This document shows, piece by piece, positions 18,173-27,811 of a DNA stretch of 64,000 bases. The translations under genes were made by a program, and so were the position numbers. The DNA is taken from positions 55,412 through 119,411 of the forward strand of contig NZ_BBZK01000014.1 in the NCBI RefSeq assembly GCF_001748085.1, read 5' to 3'. Under the pieces are notes generated by a model. It saw nothing but the letters and a program-made list of their open reading frames with translations, was not told where the DNA came from and searched no databases. This DNA comes from Streptomyces sp. TP-A0874 (lineage in GTDB: Bacteria > Actinomycetota > Actinomycetes > Streptomycetales > Streptomycetaceae). Every line of letters starts with the position of its first letter. Within the stretch, counting starts at the first letter, position 1.

Positions 18173-18665
18173 GCACCGAGGGTGCCGCCGCACCGGTCGT
18201 TTCCACCACCCCTGTGGATATCCCGCCCATATCCTCTGATTTTCCCTGTGGATTGTCTCGCCGGAAACCGGCAGCATCACCGACCGATCCGGGGGCAAAT
18301 CCGGTTTCCGCGTGCGGTCTGCACGGCGGCGGAGTGGCACCCGGCAGGACGCGGCCGACGAGGTCGACCCACCGGATCAGGCCGAGCGGGCTACCGCCCG
18401 ACGACCTGCTCTGCCGTTCACCCGACCGGGCTCAGGCCTGGCCGGCTGCGTGCCGGACGGCTTGACGGTCGGGCAGCCGGAGCAACTCCCCTCCGCCTGC
18501 CCACGGACTCGGTGCCCTGGACGGAGCCGCCTCGCGACCTCCCGGCTCGCCGGAGGCACACCTCCGCTGACGGTCTGTTTGGCGATGCCGCGCGCGCGGT
18601 AGCACAGATGCCTGGGCCGGCAGCGGCTCTGCAGCCGGTTCCCGCAGTGAGGAGACAGACCCGCT
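18173..18665. other. Gene-free divergent region with an operator-like inverted repeat
   Basis: About 490 bp between the divergent DUF4192 and SDR genes. GGATAT-N7-ATATCC at 18216-18234, 44 nt before the DUF4192 ATG, is a plausible operator. Two TGTGGAT words (18213-18219 and near 18248) resemble partial DnaA boxes but are too few and too poor to call. No coding frame is supported. Confidence 0.4.
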
Positions 18666-19700
18666 ATGCCAAGCAGAACAGGGCGCAGACTGGCGGTGGT
18701 GACCGGTGGGACCGCCGGAGTGGGCCGGGCCACGGTGCGCGAGTTCGCCGCCCGTGGATACGACGTCGCCGTGCTCGCACGTGGTCGGGCGGGTCTGGAC
18801 GGCACGGTGCGGGACGTGGCGGAGCTGGGTGGCGAGGCCCTGGGTATCCCCGTCGACGTCGCCGACCACGTGGCGGTGGGAGAAGCCGCCGAGCGGGTCG
18901 AGCGGGAGTTGGGCGAGATCGATGTGTGGGTCAACGCGGCCTTCGCCGGCTCGCTGGCCTTCTTCCGGGAGACCTCGCCCGAGGAGTACGAGCGAATCAC
19001 CGCGGTCACCTACCTCGGTCAGGTCAACGGCGCCCGGGCCGCCTTGGAGCACATGCGGCCCCGCGACCGTGGTGTCATCGTCAATGTCGGCTCGGCCATG
19101 GCCTACCGGTCCATCCCCCTGCAGTCGGCCTACTGCGGGGCCAAGCACGCGGTGAAGGGGTTCACCGAGTCCGTCATCTCGGAGCTGATCCACGAACGGA
19201 GCAACGTCAGGATCTGCATGATCCAGCTGCCGGGACTCAACACCCCCCAGTTCAACTGGAACCTCAACCGGATGCCGCGGCACCCCATGCCCGTCCCCCC
19301 GGTCTTCCAACCGGAACTTCCGGCCAGGGGCATCGTCTTCCTGGCCGAGCACCCGAGGCGCAACATGTGGGTCGGGCTTTCCACCGCACTCACGATCTGG
19401 GGCGCGCGGCTGGCACCCAGGCTGGTGGATCTGTACCTGGGGCGCACGGGCGTGGGAAGCCAGCAGACCGAGGAGGACGATCCCCGCTGGGAGCCCAACC
19501 TCTTCCAGCCGTCCGACGCCGACACCGACCGCGGAGCCCACGGCCCCTTCGACCGCCGGGCCCACGACCGCGACCCGGTGCTGTGGATGTCGCTACGTCG
19601 GCGCCGCCTGGTCTGCGGTTTCGCCGCCGCGGCCGCGCTCGGCGCGGCCGCCGTCGGTGCGCGGGTGTGCGGGCGGGCCACGAGCGGTTCGAGTACCTGA
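18666..19700 (+). CDS. Short-chain dehydrogenase/reductase with a C-terminal membrane anchor
   Basis: 344 residues. The Rossmann cofactor loop is VTGGTAGVG (12-20). The active-site residues are Ser143 (NVGSAMA) and Tyr156/Lys160 (YCGAK), with WVNAAF where classical SDRs have NNAG. The C-terminal ~100 residues extend beyond the usual 250-residue SDR and include a hydrophobic segment near 317-335, suggesting membrane attachment. The substrate cannot be predicted. The ATG at 18666 has GAGGAG at 18649-18654. It is convergent with the GH15 gene. Confidence 0.88.
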   Translation: MPSRTGRRLAVVTGGTAGVGRATVREFAARGYDVAVLARGRAGLDGTVRDVAELGGEALGIPVDVADHVAVGEAAERVERELGEIDVWVNAAFAGSLAFFRETSPEEYERITAVTYLGQVNGARAALEHMRPRDRGVIVNVGSAMAYRSIPLQSAYCGAKHAVKGFTESVISELIHERSNVRICMIQLPGLNTPQFNWNLNRMPRHPMPVPPVFQPELPARGIVFLAEHPRRNMWVGLSTALTIWGARLAPRLVDLYLGRTGVGSQQTEEDDPRWEPNLFQPSDADTDRGAHGPFDRRAHDRDPVLWMSLRRRRLVCGFAAAAALGAAAVGARVCGRATSGSST

Positions 19701-19714
19701 CACCGCACCGATCC

Positions 19715-19767
19715 CCGGTACTGACCACCCCGCCAGGGGCACCGCCCCTCCGCCGGGGCCGTACCGG
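19715..19767. terminator. Probable terminator between the SDR and GH15 genes
   Basis: CCGGTAC (19715-19721) pairs with GTACCGG (19761-19767), and CCCCG (19728-19732) with CGGGG (19754-19758), giving an interrupted stem between convergent genes. Confidence 0.5.
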
Positions 19768-19799
19768 ACGGCTCACCGGATCGGCGGCCGGCGCAGGTC

Positions 19800-21566
19800 T
19801 CAGGGCAGCGGACCGGAGGCGTCACTGAGACGGACCGCGCACTCCAGCAGGGCGGCGTGCACGAATACCTGGGGCAGGTTGCCGCGCAGCTGCCGCTGCC
19901 GCACGTCGTACTCCTCCGCGAAGAGTCCGGACGGTCCGCAGGCCGCTCGGGTCCGCTCGAACCAGCGGAGCGCTCCGGTACGGTCCCCTAGACCGTCGGT
20001 GGCCAGCGCCATCATGAACCCGCACAGCAAGAAGGCGCCCTCAGCCTCGCCGAGCCGGGTGCCCGGGTGCTCGAAGCGGTAGACGTACCCGTCGGTGGCC
20101 AACCGCTCCTCGATGAAGGCGCGGGTGACCGCGGCCGCCTGGGGGTCGCGGGACGGACAGTGGCGGGCCATGGGGACGAGGAGGGCCGCCTCGGGCCCGT
20201 CGTCGTCGGCGGCCCGCCGCCACCGGCCGTCGGAGCGCAGGCACCGCCGCCGGGTCTCACCGAGAACGGCGTCGGCGATCTCGTCGAACCGGCGGGCCGC
20301 CGCCCGCGGCATGACCTCCGCGACGCTGCGGAGACCGCATACGACGCTCAGCCGGGAGTGGGTCCACCACCGGTCCTCCAACTCCCAGAGCCCGGCGTCG
20401 GGCCGCCGCCAGTTGCGCTCCACCGCCTCCGCCGCGATGTGCACCGCGCGCTCGGCGTCCGGCGTGAGCCGGTCGTGCCGCGCCGCGGCCGCCATCAGCT
20501 GCAGCACCTCACCGAAGGTGTCGAGTTGGAACTGCGCGGAGGCCTGGTTCCCGATCCGGTCGCTGCCGCCCGGGTAGCCCAGGAGTCGCAGCGGGCGCTG
20601 CTCGGGTACGGGTTCACCGGTGACGGCGTAGGCCGGCCGGACGTGTTCACCGTCCTCGATCAGGCGTTCCGCGGCGAACTGCACGGCTCTGTCGAGCAGG
20701 TCGTGGGCCCCGTGGGCGGCGATCGCGAGGCCGGCGTAGCACTGGTCCCGCAGCCAGGCGAACCGGTAGTCGTAGTTGCGCCCGGTGTCGGCACGCTCCG
20801 GCAGGGAGGTGGTGGCTGCGGCGACCATGCCTCCGTCGGCACTGGTGAGACCCCGGATGACGGCGTAGGCGTGTCGGGCGTCGCGTGGCGCGGCGAGCGC
20901 TGAGCAGTCCGGTACGGCGCTCGCCCACTCCTGCTCGGTTCTCCGCCACAGCTCGGCCGGATCGAGCGGGCCGGTGGACGGCCCGGTGGCGATTTCCAGC
21001 ACGATGTCGTGCCGTTCTCCCCCGCGCAGCCGGAATTCACCGCTCAGCCCGGACCCGGGGTGCCAGCCGGCTCGGTCGGCGCCGAGCAGCCGCAGCCGCA
21101 GCCCGGGGGACTCCGCGGTCCACACTCCCCCCGCCTCCAGACGGTGGTTGCCCATGCTCCGCGCGCCGAACCCCGGGCGCGGATCGAGGCTCAGCCGCAG
21201 CACGGCCTCCCCTCGCTCGACGCGCATCCGCCGCAGCAACACCAGGCGATCGGCCGAAGCGGGCATCGCCAGCGCGTCCCGGCACTCGATCACGGAGTCG
21301 GCGGTCAGCCAGCGACTCACCCGGATGAGGGTGCCTTCCTCGTAGTAGCCGCCCCAGACGCGCCAGCGGTCGACCGGCTCCACCGAGAAGTGCCCACGCC
21401 CCCCGATCAGGGAGGAGAAAAGGGCGTCGCTGTGCCAGCGGGGCGCGCTCAGCCACACGATCCGCCCGTCGGGGTCGACCACCGCACCGCGCTCGCCGTC
21501 GGCCAGGACCGCGTAGTCCCGCAGGACCCGGGGCGGACAGGGGCCGTCCCGGGTCTCTGCTGGCAT
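19800..21566 (-). CDS. GH15 family glycoside hydrolase (glucoamylase/trehalase type)
   Basis: 588 residues. An N-terminal beta-sandwich (about 1-230) precedes the (alpha/alpha)6 catalytic barrel. Family landmarks are NYDYRFAWLRDQCYAGLA, the acid region GLWELEDRWWTHS, and the C-terminal base region FAEEYDVRQRQLRGNLPQVF. In actinobacteria this family includes trehalases and glucan hydrolases acting on storage carbohydrate; which one is not decidable here. There is no signal peptide, so it is probably cytoplasmic. The ATG at 21566 is chosen because the open frame further upstream runs into the recQ gene. The ribosome site is modest (GGGACAG). Confidence 0.87.
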   Translation of the reverse strand: MPAETRDGPCPPRVLRDYAVLADGERGAVVDPDGRIVWLSAPRWHSDALFSSLIGGRGHFSVEPVDRWRVWGGYYEEGTLIRVSRWLTADSVIECRDALAMPASADRLVLLRRMRVERGEAVLRLSLDPRPGFGARSMGNHRLEAGGVWTAESPGLRLRLLGADRAGWHPGSGLSGEFRLRGGERHDIVLEIATGPSTGPLDPAELWRRTEQEWASAVPDCSALAAPRDARHAYAVIRGLTSADGGMVAAATTSLPERADTGRNYDYRFAWLRDQCYAGLAIAAHGAHDLLDRAVQFAAERLIEDGEHVRPAYAVTGEPVPEQRPLRLLGYPGGSDRIGNQASAQFQLDTFGEVLQLMAAAARHDRLTPDAERAVHIAAEAVERNWRRPDAGLWELEDRWWTHSRLSVVCGLRSVAEVMPRAAARRFDEIADAVLGETRRRCLRSDGRWRRAADDDGPEAALLVPMARHCPSRDPQAAAVTRAFIEERLATDGYVYRFEHPGTRLGEAEGAFLLCGFMMALATDGLGDRTGALRWFERTRAACGPSGLFAEEYDVRQRQLRGNLPQVFVHAALLECAVRLSDASGPLP

Positions 21567-21639
21567 ATCGGCTGTCCCGTTCGTGAGGCTCCGGTGCCAC
21601 ACCACCGAAGCGTTCGGTCGCGCCTCTCCCCGGCCGGGC

Positions 21640-21663
21640 GTGGGTGCGAAAGTGGGTGCGAAA
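21640..21663. repeat. Two tandem copies of a 12-bp unit
   Basis: GTGGGTGCGAAA occurs twice in direct succession (21640-21651 and 21652-21663), upstream of the GH15 start in the 287-bp gap before the recQ 3' end. It may be chance slippage or a paired regulator site. Confidence 0.5.
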
Positions 21664-21853
21664 GGGGCGTCTTCGAGGTCAGTGAAGTGGTGGGGCCGGC
21701 GGAGGCCCTCCCCCGCGCCGGCGAGGGCTCCGTAGGCCAAGGTAGGCGGCCGTCGCCGCCGTCGCCACACGTGCGCGACGGCGGCCCGGGAGGCCGGCGG
21801 GAGAACGCGCGCGGTGCCGATCCGCTCTCCGCCGCGCGGCGTCGACCGGCCGG

Positions 21854-24013
21854 TCAGCCCGCCGCGGCGAGGACCAACGGCAGAACTTGTTCGCTGCCGG
21901 CCCGACGGAGCAGGCGGGCGGCGACCGCGAGGGTCCAGCCGGAGTCGGTGTAGTCGTCCACGAGCAGGACCGGTCCCGAGGATCGGGCCAGCGCTTCGGC
22001 CAGCCCCTCCGAAAGGGTGAAGGCGCCGGACAGTGCCCTGAGCCGTTGGGCGGAGTTGCTGCGGCGTGCCGTGTGTGCGCCGTCCGGCCCCGTGTACGTC
22101 AGGGTGCCCAGGAATGGGAGGCGGCCGACGGTCGCGATCCCCTCGGCCAGCGAGCCGACCAGCCGCGGACGGGCCAGCGACGGCACGGCGACCACTCCCA
22201 CCGGCCGGGCGGAGGCGTCCGGCACGTTCGACGCCCAGCCGCCGGGAGACCGGGCCCAGTCGGCCAGGACCTCGACCGCGGCCCGCAGGACGTCGTCGGG
22301 GACCGAAGCGTCGGGGGCGTTCTCGGCGAGCAGTGGGCGCAGCCGGTTTCCCCAGCCGATGTCCGAGAGACGCCCCAGGGCGCGCCCGGTGGAGCACTGC
22401 TCCTTGACCGGGATGCGCCCCTTGAGGTCGACGCCGAGTGCGGGCATCCCCGTCGGCCACATCCGGCGCGGCTCGACCTCCACCCCGGGGCGGTCCAGTT
22501 CCTTCGCCGCCCCGGTCAGCACCTCCGCCGAGACGGCGGCATCGGCCCAGGCCCCGGCGCAGTTGTCGCAGCGGCCGCAGGGGGCGGCGCCCTCGTCGTC
22601 CAGCTGCCGGCGCAGGAACTCCATCCGGCACCGGGACGTGCTCACGTAGTCACGCATGGCCTGCTGCTCGGCGGCGCGCTGCCGAGCGACCCAGGCGTAC
22701 CGCTCGGAGTCGTAGGCCCACGGCTCGCCGGTGGCGATCCAGCCGCCCTTCACCCGCTTGACCGCGCCGTCGACATCGAGCACCTTCAGCATCGTCTCCA
22801 GCCTGGTCCGCCGGAGTTCCACCGACGCCTCCAGGGCGGGTACGGACAGCGGCCGCCCCGCGTCGGCGAGAGCCGAGAGAGTCTGCCGGACCTGCGCCTC
22901 GGGAGGAAAGGCGGTGTCCGCGAAGTAGCGCCAGATGGCCTCGTCCTCCTTGCCCGGCAGCAGCAGCACGTCGGCGTGTGCCACACCGCGGCCCGCGCGC
23001 CCCACCTGCTGGTAGTACGCGATCGGGGAGGACGGCGAGCCGAGGTGGACCACGAAGCCCAGGTCGGGCTTGTCGAAGCCCATCCCGAGAGCCGATGTCG
23101 CGACCAGCGCCTTGACCCGGTTTTCCAGCAGGTCGGCCTCGGCCTGCAGCCGGTCCGCGTTCTCCGTGCGCCCGGTGTAGGAGGCCACCGGGAAGCCGCG
23201 CTGCCGCAGGAAGGCCGTGGCCTCCTCGGCCGCCGCCACCGTCAGCGCGTAGACGATCCCCGAGCCCGGCAGTTCGTCGAGGTGCTCGGCGAGCCAGGCC
23301 AGCCGGTGTGCGGCGTCCGGTAGCCGGACCACCCCCAGCCGCAGGCTCTCCCGCTCCAGCGGGCCGCGGAGCACCAGGGCCTCGCCGGCGCCGGTACCCA
23401 GCTGCTCCGCCACGTCCGCCGTGACCCGTGCGTTGGCGGTCGCGGTGGTGGCCAGCACCGGTACCCCGGGGGCGAGTTCTGCGAGCATGGCCCGCAACCT
23501 GCGGTAGTCCGGGCGGAAGTCGTGGCCCCAGTCGGAGATGCAGTGGGCCTCGTCCACCACCAGCAGGCCGGTCGTGGCCGCGAGCTTGGGCAGCACCTGT
23601 TCCCGGAAGTCCACGGAGTTGAGACGTTCCGGACTCACCAGGAGGACGTCGGTCTCGCCCTGCTCGACCTCCTGGTAGATGGTGTCCCACTCCTCGGGGT
23701 TGGCCGAGTTGATGGTGCGCGCCCGGATACCGGCCCGGGCCGCCGACTCGACCTGGTTGCGCATGAGCGCCAGCAGCGGCGAAATGATCACCGTCGGCCC
23801 GGAGCCGCGCCGGCGCAGCAGGGCGGTGGCGACGAAGTACACCGCCGACTTACCCCAGCCGGTGCGCTGCACCACCAGCGCACGCCGGCGCTCCTCCACC
23901 AGAGCCGCCACCGCCTGCCACTGGTCCTCCCGCAGTTGCGCCGAGCCCACCGGGGCGCCGACGAGTTCGGCGAGGATGGCATCGGCTTCGGTCCGGAGCT
24001 CCAGATCGTCCAT
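21854..24013 (-). CDS. recQ: RecQ-family DNA helicase with C-terminal phosphoribosyltransferase-like domain
   Basis: 719 residues. The helicase core comprises Walker A (RTGWGKSA, about 51-58), DEAH (VVDEAHCISDWGHDFRPDY), motif III (LATTATA) and motif VI (QQVGRAGRG). A RecQ zinc site follows (CRMEF then CGRCDNC). The last ~200 residues lack HRDC character and end with DDYTDSGWT (about 686-694), the PRPP-binding loop of type I phosphoribosyltransferases as in ComF/PurF. It unwinds branched DNA during repair. The ATG at 24013 (MDDLELRT) is my choice; the longer frame begins 18 codons earlier with no better site. The role of the fused domain is unknown. Confidence 0.88.
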   Translation of the reverse strand: MDDLELRTEADAILAELVGAPVGSAQLREDQWQAVAALVEERRRALVVQRTGWGKSAVYFVATALLRRRGSGPTVIISPLLALMRNQVESAARAGIRARTINSANPEEWDTIYQEVEQGETDVLLVSPERLNSVDFREQVLPKLAATTGLLVVDEAHCISDWGHDFRPDYRRLRAMLAELAPGVPVLATTATANARVTADVAEQLGTGAGEALVLRGPLERESLRLGVVRLPDAAHRLAWLAEHLDELPGSGIVYALTVAAAEEATAFLRQRGFPVASYTGRTENADRLQAEADLLENRVKALVATSALGMGFDKPDLGFVVHLGSPSSPIAYYQQVGRAGRGVAHADVLLLPGKEDEAIWRYFADTAFPPEAQVRQTLSALADAGRPLSVPALEASVELRRTRLETMLKVLDVDGAVKRVKGGWIATGEPWAYDSERYAWVARQRAAEQQAMRDYVSTSRCRMEFLRRQLDDEGAAPCGRCDNCAGAWADAAVSAEVLTGAAKELDRPGVEVEPRRMWPTGMPALGVDLKGRIPVKEQCSTGRALGRLSDIGWGNRLRPLLAENAPDASVPDDVLRAAVEVLADWARSPGGWASNVPDASARPVGVVAVPSLARPRLVGSLAEGIATVGRLPFLGTLTYTGPDGAHTARRSNSAQRLRALSGAFTLSEGLAEALARSSGPVLLVDDYTDSGWTLAVAARLLRRAGSEQVLPLVLAAAG

Positions 24014-24326
24014 GCCCCCATGCAACCGGATGGCACTGACCATCGGCCAGTTCACCCGGTGTGACATCCGGCTCGCGGGCCGTTCCGGTCAGGGGGCGTG
24101 CCCGGCGGCGGGCGGGTACCTCGGCCGGACGCCCGTTCGGCGACTGCGAGGATCCGCCACCGCCGCTCGGCGTTGCTCCCCGGCCGGAGAGCCGGGGGGC
24201 CGGCCGGTGGCCACCGGTCGCCCCGATGTTCCCGCACGGAGCAAGGACGGCACCGGCGGGCGGCTCTCGCGACAGCCGCCTCCGGTGCCGTCCAACTGGA
24301 TCCGCCGGTGGAATCCGGGGCGGAAC

Positions 24327-24977
24327 TCAGCCGTTCGCGGTCAGCGCGTTGATCCGCTGCGGGTCTCCGCAGACGATGAGCAGCGCCGCCGCTTTCGAGC
24401 GCGCGGCCTGCAGCGCCCGCTCGGCTGTGTCGGCCGTGCCACCGTTGAGGGCGAGGACCACTACCGGCCGGGCGGCCGCTCGCTCGAAAGCGGCGGCGTC
24501 GGCGTAGAAGACGTCCTCCCCAGCATCGTGCTGCGCCCAGTAGGCATCCGCTCCGAACGACAACTCGTGGACGGCCCAGGGGTGTTGTTCCCCCGAGGTC
24601 AGCAACAGGACGTCGCTCGGCTCGCGACCCGAATCGAGCAGCAGGTCGACGGCTTCCTCAGCGGCGTCCAGCGCGCCGTGTTCAGCGGCGGGGATGAGCT
24701 GGATCTGCGGCGCCGACCCGGCCGGAGCGGCATCGGCCGCCACCCTCGCCTCCGACGGCGTCGCGGAGGCGGCGGCCGACTCGCCGGCGGCACGCTGCGC
24801 GGGCATCGAGGCGGGAGTGGTTCGGCCGGGCCGCGCTGGTCCCGGTCGGGGGCCCGGGCGCGGAGGACCGGGACGGGGGCCGGGGCGAGGGGTCGACGCG
24901 CTACGTCCGGTGGCCGGGGTCGCGCGAGGACCGGGGACTCTCTCGTGAATCGGTGGCTCCTCGGGGGTGAGAGGCAT
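24327..24977 (-). CDS. Unknown protein with proline-rich N terminus; possible helicase C-terminal-like domain
   Basis: 216 residues, not assigned to a named family. Residues about 10-95 are low complexity, rich in Pro, Arg, Gly and Ala, with RPGP repeats. The C-terminal ~120 residues are globular: DVLLLTSGEQHPW, YWAQHDAGEDVFYADA, RPVVVLALNGG and LLIVCGDPQRI. This pattern resembles the C-terminal (motif V-VI) part of SF1 UvrD-like helicases, but there is no Walker A or ATPase domain. It lies between recQ and rnhB. The ATG at 24977 is preferred to a GTG seven codons earlier; neither has a clear ribosome site. Confidence 0.7.
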   Translation of the reverse strand: MPLTPEEPPIHERVPGPRATPATGRSASTPRPGPRPGPPRPGPRPGPARPGRTTPASMPAQRAAGESAAASATPSEARVAADAAPAGSAPQIQLIPAAEHGALDAAEEAVDLLLDSGREPSDVLLLTSGEQHPWAVHELSFGADAYWAQHDAGEDVFYADAAAFERAAARPVVVLALNGGTADTAERALQAARSKAAALLIVCGDPQRINALTANG

Positions 24978-25036
24978 GGGCAGTTGTCTATCAAACACCG
25001 GTGCGACTCGGACAGCGGGGGCGGGGTTGGGCAGCG

Positions 25037-25735
25037 CTAGAAGTCAAAGCCGAGCTGTTCTTCAGTTCCGGCCGCTTCGGTCGGGGCGACCCGCTGCTTC
25101 CTGAGGTGCTGCCACCGCGGCAGCGCGTCAAGAAAGGCCCAGGAGACCCGGTGGTGCCTGGTCGGGCCGAACTTCGCCAGTGCGGCTCGGTGCACCGGGG
25201 ACGGGTACCCCGCGTTGTCCTCGAAGGCGTACTCCGGGCAGTCGGCCCCCAGCTCGGCCATCAGAGCGTCCCGGCGGACCTTGGCGATGACCGACGCGGC
25301 GGCCACGACCACGCAGGACTGGTCGCCTTTGATGACCGTGCGGACTCGCCACGGCGGGCCCAGGTAGTCGTGGTTGCCGTCGAGGATCACCGCCTCCGGA
25401 CGGACCGGAAGCGACTCCAGCGCTCTCGACGCCGCCAGCCGGAGCGCCGCGGTCATGCCCAACTCGTCGATCTCCTGCGGACTGGAGTGGCCCAGCCCGT
25501 AGGCGGTCACCCAGCCTTCCAACAGCTCGGCGAGCTCCGCACGCCGCTTGGGCGCTATGAGTTTGGAGTCGGTGAGCCCTTCGGGCGGCCGCCGCAGGCC
25601 GGTCACGGCGGCACACACGGTGACCGGCCCGGCCCAGGCGCCCCTGCCGACCTCGTCGACTCCGGCGACGATCTTGGCACCGGTGGTGGCTCGCAGGGAG
25701 CGCTCGACGCGATGGGTCGGCAGTTCGTACGGCAT
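25037..25735 (-). CDS. rnhB: Ribonuclease HII
   Basis: 232 residues, normal for RNase HII, which cuts RNA of RNA/DNA hybrids and removes misincorporated ribonucleotides. The acidic metal-binding residues are in GVDEVGRGAWAGP (Asp and Glu), ILDGNHDYL (Asp) and ASVIAKVRRD (Asp). The family signature PSPVHRAALAKFGPT is intact. The ATG at 25735 is chosen because upstream codons of the open frame belong to the 3' part of the next gene. It starts 13 nt after the stop of the DUF4173 gene, so the two may be cotranscribed. Confidence 0.95.
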   Translation of the reverse strand: MPYELPTHRVERSLRATTGAKIVAGVDEVGRGAWAGPVTVCAAVTGLRRPPEGLTDSKLIAPKRRAELAELLEGWVTAYGLGHSSPQEIDELGMTAALRLAASRALESLPVRPEAVILDGNHDYLGPPWRVRTVIKGDQSCVVVAAASVIAKVRRDALMAELGADCPEYAFEDNAGYPSPVHRAALAKFGPTRHHRVSWAFLDALPRWQHLRKQRVAPTEAAGTEEQLGFDF

Positions 25736-25748
25736 GACAGGGGTCAGG

Positions 25749-27383
25749 TTACGCCGGGCGCTCCCCGGACCCGAGGGCGGCCCCGCCCCGGACCCGGTTC
25801 TCGTACAGCGGCCAGCAGGACAGCTCCTTCGGGGCCGGCCGTCGGTGGAGGAGCGCCCGCGCTCGGCGCTCACCGAGACTGCTGGCGTACCAGGGCTTCG
25901 CCGCTTCCTCCGCCTCCGGTCCGATCCGCCGGGTGAGCGAGAGGAGGGAGCACGAACGCGCCGGTTCCGGTAGCCGGTCCAGAGCCGGTACCGCGTCTGC
26001 GGAGAGCTGCTGGAGGTACAGGACGTCGATCTTCCCGGTCCGCTGGTAGCGGGCCACGTTGTGCTCGGCGATCAGCGCGTCGGGAGAGAGCAGTCCGAAG
26101 AGCAGTACGGCGGCTCCGGCGCTGGCCAGCACCGCACGGGGCAGCCACCGCCCGCCGACCACCCCGGCGACCATGGCCAGGACCAGGACGACGCCCAACC
26201 ACAGCTCCACCCCGGCCACGGACAGCCGCAGACGGGTCAACCCGTAGGCGTCGACGTAGAAGTCCATACGGCGGAGCGCCGCGGCCACCACGACCAGGGT
26301 GAGGACGCAGAGCGCACCGAGCACGGCACGGACGAGCACCCGGTCCCCGGGGCCACCGCGGGGCGCCCAGCGCAGCGCGAAGGCGATCACCACCAGACTC
26401 AGCAGAGTGACCGCCAGCAGCTGCCAGAACCCCTGTCGGGCGTATTCCGCGTACGTCAGCCCGGTCTCCTCCAGCACTCTCCGGTATCCGCCGAAGAGCA
26501 CCGCCAACTGCACCGCTATGAAGGCGGCGAAGAGCACGTCCAGCAGGATCAGCGGCAGCGCCCACTCCAACCTGCCGCGCGGACGCCCCGGCTGGAACTC
26601 GATCCGGTCCCAGCGCAACGGGGCCGCGGCCGTCCTGGCGGCGGCCAGCGATCCCAGCAGGCCCAGCAGGAAGAACAGGGCGGACAGCGGAGTACCGTCC
26701 ACCGCCAACTCGGGAGTGAGACCGTCGAGCAGCTCCGCGAAGGCCGCGTCCGCCCCCGCGAAGAGCGCACCGAAGACGAGCAGCAGCAACAGCGCCACAC
26801 CCAGCGCCCGGATCACCCGCCCCCACTGCCCGCGGGAGCCCTTCAGCAGCACCACCCGGGCGCCCCGCCATCCCCAGCGCAGGCTCGGTCCCACCGAACC
26901 GAAGGTGCCCACGGTGCCCAAGAGGACACCGTGCCAGGTCCGTCCGCCGTGCAGAGCCAGCGAGGACAGCAGAACGGCGGCGCCGACCGCCAGGCCGCTG
27001 GGCCAGCCGGCGTCCCGCAGAGCGGGGACGGCGAGCAGCGCAAGGCCACCGATCCCCCAGACCAGTGTCCAGGGCCGGACCCGGCGCCCGGCTGTTCGCG
27101 CCGCGAAGGCCGCCGCCAGCGCTGCCGGGAGGGCGACCAGCAGGAGGTTGAGACCGAGTCCGTCACCGTCCAGAAGCACCGCGCTCAGCACAGCGGTGGC
27201 CAGTACGGCCCACAGGGTGTCCGGTCCGATGGCCGCTGCCGGTTTCGAGGGGTCGACCGCCGTGACCCAAGTCGGCACGGCGGCCTGCGCCCCGTGGGGC
27301 CGGCTGCTCGCGGTTGTTCTCCGGGGAGCAGCGGCGGGCGGCTGCCCCTTCGGTTCCGGTGAGACGGACACTTCTTCGGTCAT
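25749..27383 (-). CDS. DUF4173 (DUF4153) multi-pass membrane protein
   Basis: 544 residues. After a ~65-residue soluble N terminus come about 10-12 hydrophobic segments. The middle holds the family signature regions (LTPELAVDGTPLSALFFLLG; FGGYRRVLEETGLTYAEYARQGFWQLL; MDFYVDAYGLTRLRL; ALIAEHNVARYQRTGKIDVLYL). The C-terminal ~100 residues are soluble. Function unknown; the family occurs widely in Gram-positive bacteria. The ATG at 27383 has GGGAGGGGAG upstream; the open frame further out has no domain. It is upstream of rnhB by 13 nt. Confidence 0.87.
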   Translation of the reverse strand: MTEEVSVSPEPKGQPPAAAPRRTTASSRPHGAQAAVPTWVTAVDPSKPAAAIGPDTLWAVLATAVLSAVLLDGDGLGLNLLLVALPAALAAAFAARTAGRRVRPWTLVWGIGGLALLAVPALRDAGWPSGLAVGAAVLLSSLALHGGRTWHGVLLGTVGTFGSVGPSLRWGWRGARVVLLKGSRGQWGRVIRALGVALLLLLVFGALFAGADAAFAELLDGLTPELAVDGTPLSALFFLLGLLGSLAAARTAAAPLRWDRIEFQPGRPRGRLEWALPLILLDVLFAAFIAVQLAVLFGGYRRVLEETGLTYAEYARQGFWQLLAVTLLSLVVIAFALRWAPRGGPGDRVLVRAVLGALCVLTLVVVAAALRRMDFYVDAYGLTRLRLSVAGVELWLGVVLVLAMVAGVVGGRWLPRAVLASAGAAVLLFGLLSPDALIAEHNVARYQRTGKIDVLYLQQLSADAVPALDRLPEPARSCSLLSLTRRIGPEAEEAAKPWYASSLGERRARALLHRRPAPKELSCWPLYENRVRGGAALGSGERPA

Positions 27384-27811
27384 CGCTAGCGGCTCCCCTC
27401 CCTGCCGGGCGCACCGCCGGGAGCGGTGTGAACGGACCCGGCCCTGTGCGAGCGGTCCCTGGCGTCCCGGCACTGTCTCTGCGCCGGCCGGAGTTGTCCT
27501 GAACCGATCGGCGACAGCGTAGGGGCCCGGAGACACGCACAGTGGATCTCGTCCCAGCCACGGCACACAGCTGTGGCATGACCGTGACATTGATCGGGTT
27601 TTGGGTTGTCCTGCCGCGCAGCGGACGCCGGCGCCGCGCCCCACGAGGTCGGCCCCGTCACGATGCCCGGCAGGCGCTCCCGGCCACCGCTGGTGGTTCT
27701 CACGCCGCACCGTCCTGGAGGCCCTGGCAGGGCGAGCACGAGGAAGACCCCCTTGCGGCCGCCCGCTATCGGCCGCCATTCCTCAGCGGACGGCCTCCGC
27801 CTGACGCGGCA
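27384..27811. other. Gene-free stretch upstream of the DUF4173 gene
   Basis: About 430 bp holding the DUF4173 promoter region and the 3' flank of the phosphatase gene. A TACGCT hexamer near 27520 (minus strand) is a possible -10. A 10-bp palindrome CACAGCTGTG lies at 27566-27575. I see no convincing coding frame. Confidence 0.4.

Noticed and set aside
18213..18254. Two TGTGGAT words as DnaA boxes or an origin
   Set aside because: Only two, each with two mismatches to TGTGGACAA-type boxes and in no cluster; the region is not near dnaA or dnaN.
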